This document shows positions 43,467 through 52,415 of a DNA stretch of 63,843 nucleotides, in pieces. Below the pieces are notes generated by a model. It was not told where the DNA came from. It did not search any database and saw only the letters and a program-made list of their open reading frames with translations. The translations under genes were made by a program, and so were the position numbers. The stretch's first letter is position 1, and each line of letters starts with the position of its first letter. The stretch is from SpSt-1165 sp964391725 (GTDB lineage: Bacteria; Chloroflexota; Anaerolineae; Anaerolineales; Anaerolineaceae), in NCBI GenBank assembly GCA_964391725.1, contig CAYMNB010000012.1, positions 1 through 63,843 on the forward strand. The letters are read 5' to 3'.

Positions 43467-44321
43467 ATGCTTGAATACCCTGAAATCAAACACCTCGCCA
43501 ACCAATTGCAGGATGCCATCCCCGGTAAGACCATTGACATCGTCTCTTTCCCCGGTATGGTCAGAAATTTTGTGTTCTCAGAAGAAACCCAGCCGGTGTT
43601 CCGCGAACGCCTGCATGGCAAAACCTTTGACCATGTGGAGTCGTGCGGCAACCACCTCTATCTGTTCACCAAAGAAGGCCCGGTGCTCGCCATCGGCGAC
43701 ACCGGCGGAAAATTACTACTGACGCCTTCCAACAAGCCCATCCCCAAGAAATTCGACCTGCGCCTGACCTTCACCGATGGAACCACCCTCACCATGTCGG
43801 TGCAGATGTGGGGTTTCATCCGCGCTTATGCCGCTGCGGCAGACGCTATTGCCCATCAAGAGGCGGTGCTGCAGGAAGCACGCGACCCGTTGGACCACAA
43901 GGTCACCCGGCGCAATTTCCTAAAATGGCTGCGTGCCTGGGAGGAAGCCCCCAAAATCAATGCCAAAAAATTCATCATCAGCCGCAAATACATCACCGGT
44001 CTGGGCAATGGCTACACCCAGGACATCCTGTGGCATGCCCGCCTTCATCCACGCCGTAAAATGGACAGCCTTGACGATGAAGAAGCCATGCATCTGCTGG
44101 ATGCCATCCAGCTGGTCACCATCCAGGCGGTGCAAGCCAATGGCCGCACCACCGAACGTGACCTGTATGATCAGCCCGGCGACTATGAGGTGTTGATGGG
44201 CCGTGCCACATTGGGCACCACCTGCCCTGCATGCGATGACGAGATCATCAAGTTCTCTTTTGAAGGCGGCGCCTGCTATATCTGCCCGTCCTGCCAGCCT
44301 GATCCAAGAATCACAGGCTGA
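43467..44321 (+). CDS. Fpg/Nei-like DNA glycosylase homologue without the catalytic Pro and Lys
   Basis: 284 residues in the Fpg/Nei layout: N-terminal beta sandwich, H2TH motif (GLGNGYTQDILWHARLHP near 172-190) and a C-terminal zinc finger (CPACDDE, CYICPSCQ). Normal members begin M-P-E-L-P-E, where P2 is the nucleophile after Met removal; this begins M-L-E-Y-P-E-I, so P2 is Leu with E3 in register. The second catalytic residue, the Lys of R-G-K in the beta hairpin, is Asn in VESCGNHLYLF. DNA binding looks intact, base excision chemistry doubtful. I recall other genomes having MIEIPE-type variants, but not their activity. Confidence 0.85.
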   Translation: MLEYPEIKHLANQLQDAIPGKTIDIVSFPGMVRNFVFSEETQPVFRERLHGKTFDHVESCGNHLYLFTKEGPVLAIGDTGGKLLLTPSNKPIPKKFDLRLTFTDGTTLTMSVQMWGFIRAYAAAADAIAHQEAVLQEARDPLDHKVTRRNFLKWLRAWEEAPKINAKKFIISRKYITGLGNGYTQDILWHARLHPRRKMDSLDDEEAMHLLDAIQLVTIQAVQANGRTTERDLYDQPGDYEVLMGRATLGTTCPACDDEIIKFSFEGGACYICPSCQPDPRITG

Positions 44322-44338
44322 CTACCCCGCCCTTCGGG

Positions 44339-44344
44339 TACAAT
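44339..44344 (+). promoter_or_regulatory. -10 box 6 bases before a start codon (leaderless type)
   Basis: TACAAT followed by six bases and the ATG of the histidine phosphatase gene; no Shine-Dalgarno. Confidence 0.45.
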
Positions 44345-44350
44345 CATTGT

Positions 44351-44992
44351 ATGCTCTCCCTGATCCTCATCCGCCATGGTGAAACCGACTGGAACACCCA
44401 GCAGCGCATCCAGGGCCAACGTGACCTGCCGCTGAACGAGACCGGGCGCCAACAGGCGCGCGATTTGCAGCCCGTGCTGGCGCCAGCCTTTGCGGGTTCA
44501 ACCGTGAAGGTACGCGTTCTCAGTTCAGACCTGCAGCGCGCCCTGCAAACCGCTCAGATCGCCGTACACGCACTGGCAGAGATTGAGACCGACACGCGCC
44601 TGCGCGAGATCAATTATGGTGAATGGGAGGGTCATGACCGGCGCACCCTGGAGCAGCGCTGCCCCGCCGAGGCGGTGCGCTGGTTCCGCGGTGATGACTT
44701 CGCTTTCAAACCCCATGGCGGCGAATCCTTGCGGGAACTGCACCAGCGTATGTCTGCCTTTCACCAGGCTGTTATCTTACCCCTGATTCAACCCCGACCC
44801 CAGCGCGTGATCCTCTTCACCCACGGCGCTGCCCTGATGGCGTATCTAAACGTGATCCTGCAAGCCCGTGCGCGCTTCGCCACCGACAATGGCGCCCTCA
44901 GCGAGATTATCCTGCGGGCCGGCACATTGCCAGAAGTCGCCCAGTTTAACGTGCTGCCGCAGCATATATCCATGCTTTATCCGCTTTCCTGA
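44351..44992 (+). CDS. Histidine phosphatase family protein (phosphoglycerate mutase-like)
   Basis: 213 residues. LIRHGETDWNTQQRIQGQRDLPL-type N-terminus with the phosphate-accepting H in RHG, RALQTA in the substrate pocket, INYGEWEG, and the second catalytic H in FTHGAAL. Members dephosphorylate sugar phosphates, alpha-ribazole phosphate or other small substrates; without a cobalamin or glycolysis cluster the substrate is open. Its ATG lies 6 bases after a TACAAT, so the transcript is probably leaderless. Confidence 0.9.
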   Translation: MLSLILIRHGETDWNTQQRIQGQRDLPLNETGRQQARDLQPVLAPAFAGSTVKVRVLSSDLQRALQTAQIAVHALAEIETDTRLREINYGEWEGHDRRTLEQRCPAEAVRWFRGDDFAFKPHGGESLRELHQRMSAFHQAVILPLIQPRPQRVILFTHGAALMAYLNVILQARARFATDNGALSEIILRAGTLPEVAQFNVLPQHISMLYPLS

Positions 44993-45076
44993 CAATCTTG
45001 ATGCGATAAACTCTCAATAAATGATTTCCCATAGACCCCAACAGGTTTTTTTTCAATGAAGAGTAAACCTGCCTTT

Positions 45077-45110
45077 AGAACCTTGAGTTATTCTCGTAAC
45101 TCAAGGTTCT
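45077..45110. promoter_or_regulatory. Large palindrome, GTTATNNNCGTAAC site 1
   Basis: Perfect 14-bp arms (AGAACCTTGAGTTA and complement) around TTCTCG. The core GTTATTCTCGTAAC (45087-45100) recurs at 45192-45205 (inverted) and 45241-45254. 44993-45433 has no protein gene; it is filled by this array. Confidence 0.6.
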
Positions 45111-45191
45111 GGTTCTCAATCTCAAAAATGAGAATGCCGTAATTCACGGTACGCTATTGAATGAATAATCAACTCCCTTTGAGAGCTTTGC

Positions 45192-45205
45192 GTTACGCGG
45201 ATAAC
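45192..45205 (-). promoter_or_regulatory. GTTATNNNCGTAAC site 3, inverted
   Basis: Reads GTTATCCGCGTAAC on the minus strand, the same core as the two plus-strand sites. Preceded by CTTTGAGAGCTTTG, a phrase repeated nearly intact at 45358-45370. Confidence 0.5.
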
Positions 45206-45237
45206 CTAAAACTCATACCTCCACTTTTTTAGAACGA

Positions 45238-45272
45238 TGCGTTATTTCCGTAACGCAAGATTTTTTTCATCT
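45238..45272 (+). promoter_or_regulatory. GTTATNNNCGTAAC site 2, also terminator-like
   Basis: TGCGTTA-TTTCCG-TAACGCA with the shared core at 45241-45254, followed directly by AAGATTTTTTT. It could end the phosphatase transcript as well as be a protein site. Confidence 0.5.
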
Positions 45273-45433
45273 TAATTCCCAAAAATCGCTTCTGTCCAAT
45301 CTCACAATCCAGAATGTTATAATCCCCTACAGATTGCTCGATAAAGAGTTAACATGCCTTGAGAGCTTTGGATTGTGACAATAACACAAAGCCCATGCCA
45401 AATAAAAACAAGCCCATCCCGAAGGAGAAACCC

Positions 45434-46909
45434 ATGCCAGAAGAGAATACCAAAAACGAAGCATCCAGGGAGACCAAACCAGTCCCTGAAGAAAAAACCT
45501 CGGTCACCGAACACAGCATCACCATCAACGGCACAGTGCTGGAATACACCGTCACCGCCGGCACCATGCTGCTTAAGGCCGAAGATGAAAAAGAGGGTGA
45601 AAAGCCCAAAGCCACCATCTTCTACATCGCCTACCAGTTGAAAACCGATGACAGCCCCGCCAAACGGCCGTTGACGTTCTCATTCAACGGCGGACCAGGT
45701 TCCTCCTCAGTGTGGATGCACCTGGGTATGCTGGGGCCCAAGCGTGTGCGCCTCGATGACGAGGGTATGCCGCTGCCACCGCCCTATCAACTGCTCGAGA
45801 ACGAATACACCCTGCTCGATAAGACCGACCTGGTCTTCATCGACCCGGTCAGCACCGGCTACAGCCGCAGTGTGCCCGGCGAGGAAGCCAAACAATTCCA
45901 CACCGACAAAACAGACATCGAATCAGTCGGCGATTTCATCCATCTCTTCACCACCCGCAACCAGCGCTGGGCATCGCCCATCTTCTTGATCGGGGAATCC
46001 TACGGCACCACACGTGCCGCCGGACTGTCCGGTTACCTGGGCGAAAAGCATGGCCTGTACCTGAACGGTATCATGCTGATCTCCTCCATCCTTAACTTCG
46101 TGACTGCACGCTTCGATGAAGGTAACGACCTGCCCTACATCCTCTTCCTGCCGACCTACGCCGCCACCGCCCATTACCACCACAAACTGGACAGCGAGCA
46201 GCTTGCGCGGCCGCTGGACGAATTCCTCGGTGAGGTTGAGCAGTTCGCCGCCAACGATTACACCCTGGCGTTGATGAAAGGCGCCACCCTCACCGCTGAT
46301 GAACGCGCCCACATCATCGAAAAACTGCATACCTATACCGGGCTGAGCAAAGACTACATCGACCGCACCGACCTGCGCATCAACATTCACCGTTTCTGCA
46401 AGGAATTGCGTCGTGATGAAGGCTTGACCGTCGGGCGCATCGACAGCCGCTACACGGGCTATGACCGCGACGCCGCCGGTGAATACCCGGAACGCGACCC
46501 CAGCCTGAGCGCCACCGGCGGTGCTTATTCCGCCACACTCAAAGATTATGTGCGCCGCGAATTGGATTTCTCCATGGACCTGCCCTACAACATCCTCACC
46601 AACCTCTTCCAGAACTGGAAGTATGACCGCTGGCAGAACCAGTACGTCAACATGGCAGAGGTCCTGCGTCAAGCCATGGTTACCAACCCCGCCATGAAGA
46701 TCTTCGTTGCCAACGGTTTTTATGACCTCGCCACACCGTATTTCGCCACCCAATATACCTTCAACCACCTCGGCATACCTGCCGCGCTGCAAGACAATAT
46801 CTCTATGGCGTATTACGAAGCAGGCCACATGATGTATGTGCACATCCCGTCATTGAAAAAGATCAAGAACGACCTGGCGAATTTTGTGGATAAGGCGACC
46901 CAAGCCTGA
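45434..46909 (+). CDS. S10 family serine carboxypeptidase
   Basis: 491 residues. FSFNGGPGSSSVWMHLG is the S10 oxyanion region, GESYGTTRAAGL has the catalytic Ser (about residue 189), NGFYDLATP the Asp and YEAGHMMYVH the His. S10 enzymes cut C-terminal residues at acidic pH and are mostly known from eukaryotes and some bacteria. AAGGAG 8 bases before the ATG at 45434 fixes the start. There is no signal peptide, so it would be cytoplasmic, unlike lysosomal relatives. Confidence 0.92.
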   Translation: MPEENTKNEASRETKPVPEEKTSVTEHSITINGTVLEYTVTAGTMLLKAEDEKEGEKPKATIFYIAYQLKTDDSPAKRPLTFSFNGGPGSSSVWMHLGMLGPKRVRLDDEGMPLPPPYQLLENEYTLLDKTDLVFIDPVSTGYSRSVPGEEAKQFHTDKTDIESVGDFIHLFTTRNQRWASPIFLIGESYGTTRAAGLSGYLGEKHGLYLNGIMLISSILNFVTARFDEGNDLPYILFLPTYAATAHYHHKLDSEQLARPLDEFLGEVEQFAANDYTLALMKGATLTADERAHIIEKLHTYTGLSKDYIDRTDLRINIHRFCKELRRDEGLTVGRIDSRYTGYDRDAAGEYPERDPSLSATGGAYSATLKDYVRRELDFSMDLPYNILTNLFQNWKYDRWQNQYVNMAEVLRQAMVTNPAMKIFVANGFYDLATPYFATQYTFNHLGIPAALQDNISMAYYEAGHMMYVHIPSLKKIKNDLANFVDKATQA

Positions 46910-47078
46910 TCCCAGGCCTAAATCAACTTAATCCCCACCAATGCAAACGCCTGCAACAATCCAGACGGGAGTTTATACTTTTGTTATATTATTTTCATCA
47001 TAATTAATAAAACTATTGTATGTTCGTAGTAAGATAAAGTAAGACGTTTAGATAACAACAACAGAAAGGACATATAAA

Positions 47079-47522
47079 ATGCCTATCTCAACTTATAAAG
47101 CAACCAGCAAACTGGTCGAGGGACTGCAAGTCGATAACTTTGTACGCGATTTTTCCATCCGTATGGATGAACCAAAAAGCCTGGGCGGCACAGATACCGG
47201 TATGAATCCGGTAGAAGCTCTGCTGATCGCGCTTGGTTCCTGCCAGGTGATCGTGGCAGGCGCCTTCGCAAAATCACAGGGCATTGACCTGCAGGATTTT
47301 TGGATGGAATTAGAAGGTGACCTTGATCCGGATGGTTTCCTCAAAGGAAAACCAGGTGTACGCATGGGCTTCCAGGAAGTCCGCATCATCCCCCACATCA
47401 AGACCACTGCTGCCCCGGAAAAAGTGGCTGATTTTATGAAGTTCATCCAAAGCCGCTGCCCGGTTGAAGATGTCATGGTAAATGGCACCAGGATCATCGC
47501 TTCTGAAGCGGTCATCGAATAA
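47079..47522 (+). CDS. OsmC family protein
   Basis: 147 residues. The peroxidatic Cys is in LGSCQVIVAGAFA and the resolving Cys in IQSRCPVEDV, the standard OsmC/Ohr-fold pair. Likely thiol peroxidase against organic hydroperoxides, or a member of the OsmC-like group with other thiol chemistry; it has D-T-G-M-N-P-V-E in place of Ohr-type motifs. GAAAGGACATATAAA before the ATG. Promoter region 46950-47050 is AT-rich. Terminator shared with the next gene. Confidence 0.92.
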   Translation: MPISTYKATSKLVEGLQVDNFVRDFSIRMDEPKSLGGTDTGMNPVEALLIALGSCQVIVAGAFAKSQGIDLQDFWMELEGDLDPDGFLKGKPGVRMGFQEVRIIPHIKTTAAPEKVADFMKFIQSRCPVEDVMVNGTRIIASEAVIE

Positions 47523-47574
47523 GAGCCATGAGCTGATAAATCTTATCATTATTGGTTAATTGACCAGAGATCAA

Positions 47575-47606
47575 AAGACTGCCCCAAATTGGGGCAGTCT
47601 TTCTTG
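47575..47606. terminator. Bidirectional terminator between osmC-type gene and sugar-binding protein gene
   Basis: AAAGACTGCCCC and GGGGCAGTCTTT, long AT-flanked stem with a very short loop (AAATT), then CTTG. Confidence 0.85.
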
Positions 47607-47626
47607 TATTCAATTGTTTACGGCTG

Positions 47627-49102
47627 TTATTGCATGGTTGCCAGCTGGTCAGCCAGGATGGCGTCAGAGTCGGCATCCAGCTGCTCCAGGGTTGCTACGA
47701 CATCATCGCCGGCAGCGATAGCCGCCATGGCTTCTGACACAATATCGCGCACGAAGTCATATCCAGGCACAGGGGGTTCACCCACACCATATTCCAACAT
47801 ATCAAAAGCAGCTTTATAGATGGGGTTCGCAATGAAGTAATCACCCAAACCATCTGCCACGCTCAAACGAACAGGGAAGTAGTTGGAAGCGATCGCCCAT
47901 TCAGCCTGCACATCGGTGCTGGTGTAATATTTGATGAACAGCCAGGCAGCCAATTGGCGCTCCATGGTGCTCTTGGGCACACTCACCGAAGCACCGTAAA
48001 TGTTCATAACCGGGTCCGGGGTGGTGTGAGGAATGGCTGCTACAGAGAAATTGAAACCAGCGCCTGCTTCGACAGCATCCTCATAGAAGGGGATACCGGA
48101 GGAAGAACCAACGGTGAAGAGCAGGGTGCCATTGCCAAAGTCAGTCTGGTCGCCATAGGCCTCAGTTACCAACTGAGCACAACCCTCATCAAACAGGTCC
48201 TGCAGGAAGTTCATGGCTTCGACCGCGGCATCGGAGTTGTAGGAGTATTCGTCATTTTCATAATCGAACACATCGCCACCGAATGCAAAGGTCCAGGAAG
48301 CAAAGCGTGAAGCATCCACAGACAATTTATAGCCCATCGAACCCTCGGCGGTTGCGCCAGAGAACGGGTTCGCAACGGCAGCGCATGCCATTTCTTTGAA
48401 CTCTGCCGGGGTGGTCGGAGGACCATCAAAGCCCAGTTCTTCGATCCAGTCCATGTTGTAATACATCACTTCCATGGAGCGGTTGGGTGGGAAACCCAGG
48501 CGTTGGGAGTCAAAGGTGGGGAAAACGTCCTGGTTATAGAAACCGGGGAAGAAATCAGCAACCTCTTCATCAGTCAGACCCCATTTTTCAGATTGCACCA
48601 GCGGATTCAGATCAGTCATGGAATCTGCCAGTTGATAGGTAGCAGTCTGATTCTGGTAAGCCACCACAATATCGGGTACATCACCAGTATTCAAGATGGG
48701 GAGCATCTTGTTGAAGATGTCACCATAGCCACCCTGGTTTTCAGCGGTTACCGTGATACCCCACTCATTGGTTGCGTTGAACCTCTCAACGATCTCCTGG
48801 AGTACAATTTCACGATCGCCGGTGTGCTGGTGCCAGAAAACGATATTCGAAGCGGGAACGACATCGTCATACGGGCCTGCTGCAACCTCTTCAACCACTT
48901 CTTCGACAGGTTCTTCGACGACTGCCTCTTCTTCCTCTGGTTCTTCAACAACCACAGGTTCTTCCACAACCGTCTCTTCTTCGACGGTGGGTTCTTCGAC
49001 GACTGGCTCATCAACGACCGGTTCTTCCACCTGTTTGCACGCTGTAAAAGCCAGTGCCACTATTAACAACAACACAAATAAAAATTTAAACTTGTTTCTC
49101 AT
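47627..49102 (-). CDS. Sugar ABC transporter substrate-binding lipoprotein
   Basis: 491 residues. Signal peptide with lipobox FTAC near residue 20, then about 55 residues of Glu/Val/Pro repeats (VEEP units) forming a tether, then a family 1 extracellular binding domain (NIVFWHQHTGDREIVLQEIVERFN, DVPDIVVAYQNQTATYQ, and WTFAFGGDVFDYENDEYSY). It captures an oligosaccharide for the two permeases encoded upstream. TAAGGAGGCAGATAGTA precedes the ATG. Last gene of the operon. Confidence 0.95.
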   Translation of the reverse strand: MRNKFKFLFVLLLIVALAFTACKQVEEPVVDEPVVEEPTVEEETVVEEPVVVEEPEEEEAVVEEPVEEVVEEVAAGPYDDVVPASNIVFWHQHTGDREIVLQEIVERFNATNEWGITVTAENQGGYGDIFNKMLPILNTGDVPDIVVAYQNQTATYQLADSMTDLNPLVQSEKWGLTDEEVADFFPGFYNQDVFPTFDSQRLGFPPNRSMEVMYYNMDWIEELGFDGPPTTPAEFKEMACAAVANPFSGATAEGSMGYKLSVDASRFASWTFAFGGDVFDYENDEYSYNSDAAVEAMNFLQDLFDEGCAQLVTEAYGDQTDFGNGTLLFTVGSSSGIPFYEDAVEAGAGFNFSVAAIPHTTPDPVMNIYGASVSVPKSTMERQLAAWLFIKYYTSTDVQAEWAIASNYFPVRLSVADGLGDYFIANPIYKAAFDMLEYGVGEPPVPGYDFVRDIVSEAMAAIAAGDDVVATLEQLDADSDAILADQLATMQ

Positions 49103-49182
49103 TACTATCTGCCTCCTTAATGGCTTATAAAGAAACTATTGTTCATATCGGATAGACATATCCGTATACAACCTCATTAATT

Positions 49183-50118
49183 TTACCCCTTTAATCCCGT
49201 GGTGGCGATACCCTGGGTAAATTGTTTTTGGGTGAGGAAATAAATGATCAAGATCGGTATCAAGGCAATCACCGCACCAGCCATCAACAGGTGCGTTTGA
49301 GGCCCCGCTTCGGTCACAAACGACCACAAACCCACCATGATGGGACGTTTCACATCCTTTGTGGTCACCAACAGCGGCCACATAAAGGCGTTCCACGACC
49401 CGATGAAGCCGAACAAAAACACCGTCATCAGCGGCGCCTTAGAAATCGGCAGCACAATCTGCAACAGAAAACGCATATGACCGGCGCCATCCATGCGCGC
49501 AGCATCCCACAACTCATCTGGAATCTGCGCAAAGAATTGCCGCAGCAAGAAAATGCTGAATGCGCTCGCCATGAATGGCAGGGTCAGCGCGGTCAAAGAG
49601 TTGATCCACGATACACCCATGCCAAAGCTGGATAACTGGCAAGCCAGCCATTGGCCTCCATCCCCGATACATATATCAAACGCGCGCTGGTCAACCCCTG
49701 GCAGCGGGATGATCAGGCCGCGCACCAAAAGCTGGTTGGGCAGTACGGTCACTGACTCGGGGATCATCATGGTAGCCAGCAGAATGGCAAAGATGATGTT
49801 ACTGCCAGGAAATTTGATCCTGCCAAAAGCATAGCCTGCCAGCACTGAAGAGATCATCAGCCCAATCAGGGTGATCGTCGTGATAATAATGCTATTTAAG
49901 AAATAGCGTTCAAAACGTGATTGTCCCCAGGCCTCCGCATAGTTGATGAACTGGGGTGTGTTTGGCAGTAACTGGCGGTTGATGGTTTCGCCAATTGTCA
50001 TAAGCGATGTTGATACCATCCAAAACAAAGGTATCATGGCGACCACCGCCCCAAAAGTAAGCAGAAAATACAGGATGAATTGACCAATGGCGCGGGTGAT
50101 TCGGCTGCTTTTAGCCAT
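49183..50118 (-). CDS. Sugar ABC transporter permease, MalG-type
   Basis: 311 residues, six membrane segments, and the EAA loop DAARMDGAGHMRFLLQIVLP that contacts the ATPase. Its start overlaps the MalF-type gene by 8 bases. Confidence 0.95.
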   Translation of the reverse strand: MAKSSRITRAIGQFILYFLLTFGAVVAMIPLFWMVSTSLMTIGETINRQLLPNTPQFINYAEAWGQSRFERYFLNSIIITTITLIGLMISSVLAGYAFGRIKFPGSNIIFAILLATMMIPESVTVLPNQLLVRGLIIPLPGVDQRAFDICIGDGGQWLACQLSSFGMGVSWINSLTALTLPFMASAFSIFLLRQFFAQIPDELWDAARMDGAGHMRFLLQIVLPISKAPLMTVFLFGFIGSWNAFMWPLLVTTKDVKRPIMVGLWSFVTEAGPQTHLLMAGAVIALIPILIIYFLTQKQFTQGIATTGLKG

Positions 50119-51268
50119 AGAACACCTTCTTTCCCAACAGCTTGCTCTGCGCGAATGTCAGCCCAACAATGATGATGAAGAGAATGATCGCCTGCGTGGC
50201 GGCATAACCAAAGTTATTTTCTTTGTAGAAAGTATCAAAAATGCGGATACTGGCGGTGACCACGGTGTCACTGGCAGAAGGCACCCGCATCACATACAGG
50301 TGATTGAAGGCTTTGAACGTGCCGATGAACGATATCAACAGCAGGTAAAAAGAAATCGGTGATATCAACGGAAAGGTGATGTGCCAGAACAGGTGCCAGC
50401 CGCTGGAGCCATCAATCTGTGCTGCTTCATACACCTCCTTGGGAATGTTACCCAACCCCGCCAGGTAGATGACTGCGTTGTAGCCGGCAAAGGACCAAAT
50501 GCCGTAAATAGCAATCGTGATCAGCGCCAGGCTCGGCCCCGCCCAGAAGCCTTCTAAACTGGATTGGAAGAACAAATTCGAAAAGGCGGTCTTCTCATAC
50601 AACCATTGCAGCGGCTGCAAGTTGGCGAAACCCAACAACGTGTTGGCCAATGCGGTCTCACGCGGGCTGAAGATGATGCGGAACACTACCGCTGTCGAGA
50701 TGGTGGGGGTGACATAGGGCAGGAAGTAAAACATTCTGAAAACTTCTTTGCCTTTGATATTTTGAAACAGAAGATAGGCAACCACCAACCCGATGATCAT
50801 TTGGGTGGGTACCGACAGTAAAGCATAATAGAGGGTGATCGTCATCGATTTGAAAAATTTTTCATCCCCGGCTGCCACCATCTGGTTCCACCCGACCGAG
50901 AAAGCCACCCCGAACGCCAAAAACACAAAAGCCGCAGCGATCTTGGCGGCTTTCTGGTATTTTTTGTTGGACTTAAAGGCAGAATTCCATAGCCAGTAAG
51001 CCACTGCCAACAATACCAACCCCAGCAAGAAGATCAGCAGCCCTTTGCCGTCACCGAACAAGCGTTGATAATTTTCGAGAAAAACAAAGGGGCCTTTTGC
51101 CACACGCCAGTTGAAAAGACTCATGTATACGGAGTAAAAGATGGGGAACAGGCCAAAAATGCCAATGATCAATACCGCTGGAAGTATGAACAGGTAGGCA
51201 AGAAACTTCTCCTTGATCATGGCGGCGCTTACTTTTACAGTACGTCTTGATGAAGCCAAATCAGCCAT
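50111..51268 (-). CDS. Sugar ABC transporter permease, MalF-type
   Basis: 385 residues, about eight membrane segments; the first two are separated by a long loop of about 70 residues as in MalF-like proteins. EAA loop EAAQIDGSSGWHLFWHITFP. First gene of a permease-permease-binding protein operon; no ATPase gene in the window, so a shared MsmX/UgpC-like ATPase elsewhere must energise it. Confidence 0.95.
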   Translation of the reverse strand: MADLASSRRTVKVSAAMIKEKFLAYLFILPAVLIIGIFGLFPIFYSVYMSLFNWRVAKGPFVFLENYQRLFGDGKGLLIFLLGLVLLAVAYWLWNSAFKSNKKYQKAAKIAAAFVFLAFGVAFSVGWNQMVAAGDEKFFKSMTITLYYALLSVPTQMIIGLVVAYLLFQNIKGKEVFRMFYFLPYVTPTISTAVVFRIIFSPRETALANTLLGFANLQPLQWLYEKTAFSNLFFQSSLEGFWAGPSLALITIAIYGIWSFAGYNAVIYLAGLGNIPKEVYEAAQIDGSSGWHLFWHITFPLISPISFYLLLISFIGTFKAFNHLYVMRVPSASDTVVTASIRIFDTFYKENNFGYAATQAIILFIIIVGLTFAQSKLLGKKVFYG

Positions 51269-51481
51269 ATAGTGTGCTCTCCTCTGCTACTGCCTTAATC
51301 CCTATTTTACCATTAATCGTACCTGTTTCAGCAAACAGGCAATCTACAATATGTTAGCATTCGGTAAATTTAGAATATTGTTAATGTATCTCGGCTTGTT
51401 CGCACTCTCTTATTTTTCACCTTCACTGTCATCAAACTACTTATGATTTCACTCATTCTCGTCCAACAGTCTGGGAGAAGT

Positions 51482-51508
51482 GCCTCAAAATGCCTTTCGT
51501 TTTGAGGC
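51482..51508. repeat. Perfect inverted repeat in a 370-base gap
   Basis: GCCTCAAAA and complement with 9-base loop. The gap 51269-51642 otherwise contains only the promoters of the two divergent genes, including TATAAT at 51598-51603 for the next gene. Confidence 0.5.
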
Positions 51509-51642
51509 GAGGGGACATTATTAACCTCTCCTGTCTGATTCTCTGCTGACCGACTATTGTAGTGTGCTTCCTCGCCAGCGACCGGGCGAAAATTGTGTAT
51601 AATTGCTTTGTTCATCCGCTATCAGATCGAAGGGAAAACAAT

Positions 51643-52377
51643 TTGTTCACCGCATTCGTCGAAACCATGATCGCCTGGCTGGAGCAACTGGCTGGCGTGG
51701 TATCCATTGAATTGTTCGCCCTGCTGGGCAGTTTCATTGAAGAATTAATCGCCCCCATCCCCTCGCCCATCATCATGACCATGGCAGGCAGCATCGCCCA
51801 GGCGCAGGCAAAAACCCTTCCCTACCTGGTGGTGATTGCCTCCATCAGCGCCTTTGCCAAGACCCTCGCCGGCTGGCTGTTGTATTTCGTGGCGGATGTG
51901 GCAGAGGACTGGTTCATGACGCGCTTCGGCAAATTCTTCGGCGTCACTCATGAAGAGATCGAGCGCATCGGCGCTTATATCAGCGGCGGTTGGAAGGACA
52001 GTCTGGTGTTGTTTGCCCTGCGTTCCATCCCCGTCATGCCCAGCTCGCCCATCTCCGTCACCTGCGGCGCCATCAAGATCAATATCAAAACATTCCTGAC
52101 CGCCACTTTCTTTGGTTCGATCATCCGCAGTTTCTTCTTCCTCTACCTCGGCTACACCGGTTTGGAAGCCTCACGCGGCATTCTGGAAGGGATAGACAGC
52201 CTGGAAACCGTTTTCCAGATCCTGTTTGTGGTGGTGCTGCTGGCGGTGTTCTTCTGGGCGCTTTACAAGCGCAAACGCGGCGAACTGCCCTGGCAGAAAG
52301 ACCCTGCGCTCAAGGAAGCCAGCCAACAGGCTGAAGAATCTTCTGAAACCGGTGAAGATTCAATCAAAGACAAATAA
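51643..52377 (+). CDS. VTT/SNARE-associated (DedA-like) membrane protein
   Basis: 244 residues from the TTG at 51643, chosen because GAAGGG lies 8 bases upstream; an in-frame ATG is at 51667. Four to five membrane segments and the conserved pieces FIEELIAPIPSPIIMTMAGS and RSIPVMPSSPISVTCGAIKI, the latter being the F/R-x-x-P pattern of DedA/VTT proteins, which move lipids across membranes or keep proton-motive force. The TATAAT at 51598 gives a 30-base leader. Confidence 0.85.
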   Translation: MFTAFVETMIAWLEQLAGVVSIELFALLGSFIEELIAPIPSPIIMTMAGSIAQAQAKTLPYLVVIASISAFAKTLAGWLLYFVADVAEDWFMTRFGKFFGVTHEEIERIGAYISGGWKDSLVLFALRSIPVMPSSPISVTCGAIKINIKTFLTATFFGSIIRSFFFLYLGYTGLEASRGILEGIDSLETVFQILFVVVLLAVFFWALYKRKRGELPWQKDPALKEASQQAEESSETGEDSIKDK

Positions 52378-52415
52378 CCCCTACTGACTGACAACGACTA
52401 CAACGAAAGTATCGT

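Noticed and set aside
51370..51615. An 81-codon frame on the minus strand in the gap before the VTT-domain gene
   Set aside because: No ribosome-binding site, no motif, crosses a perfect hairpin.
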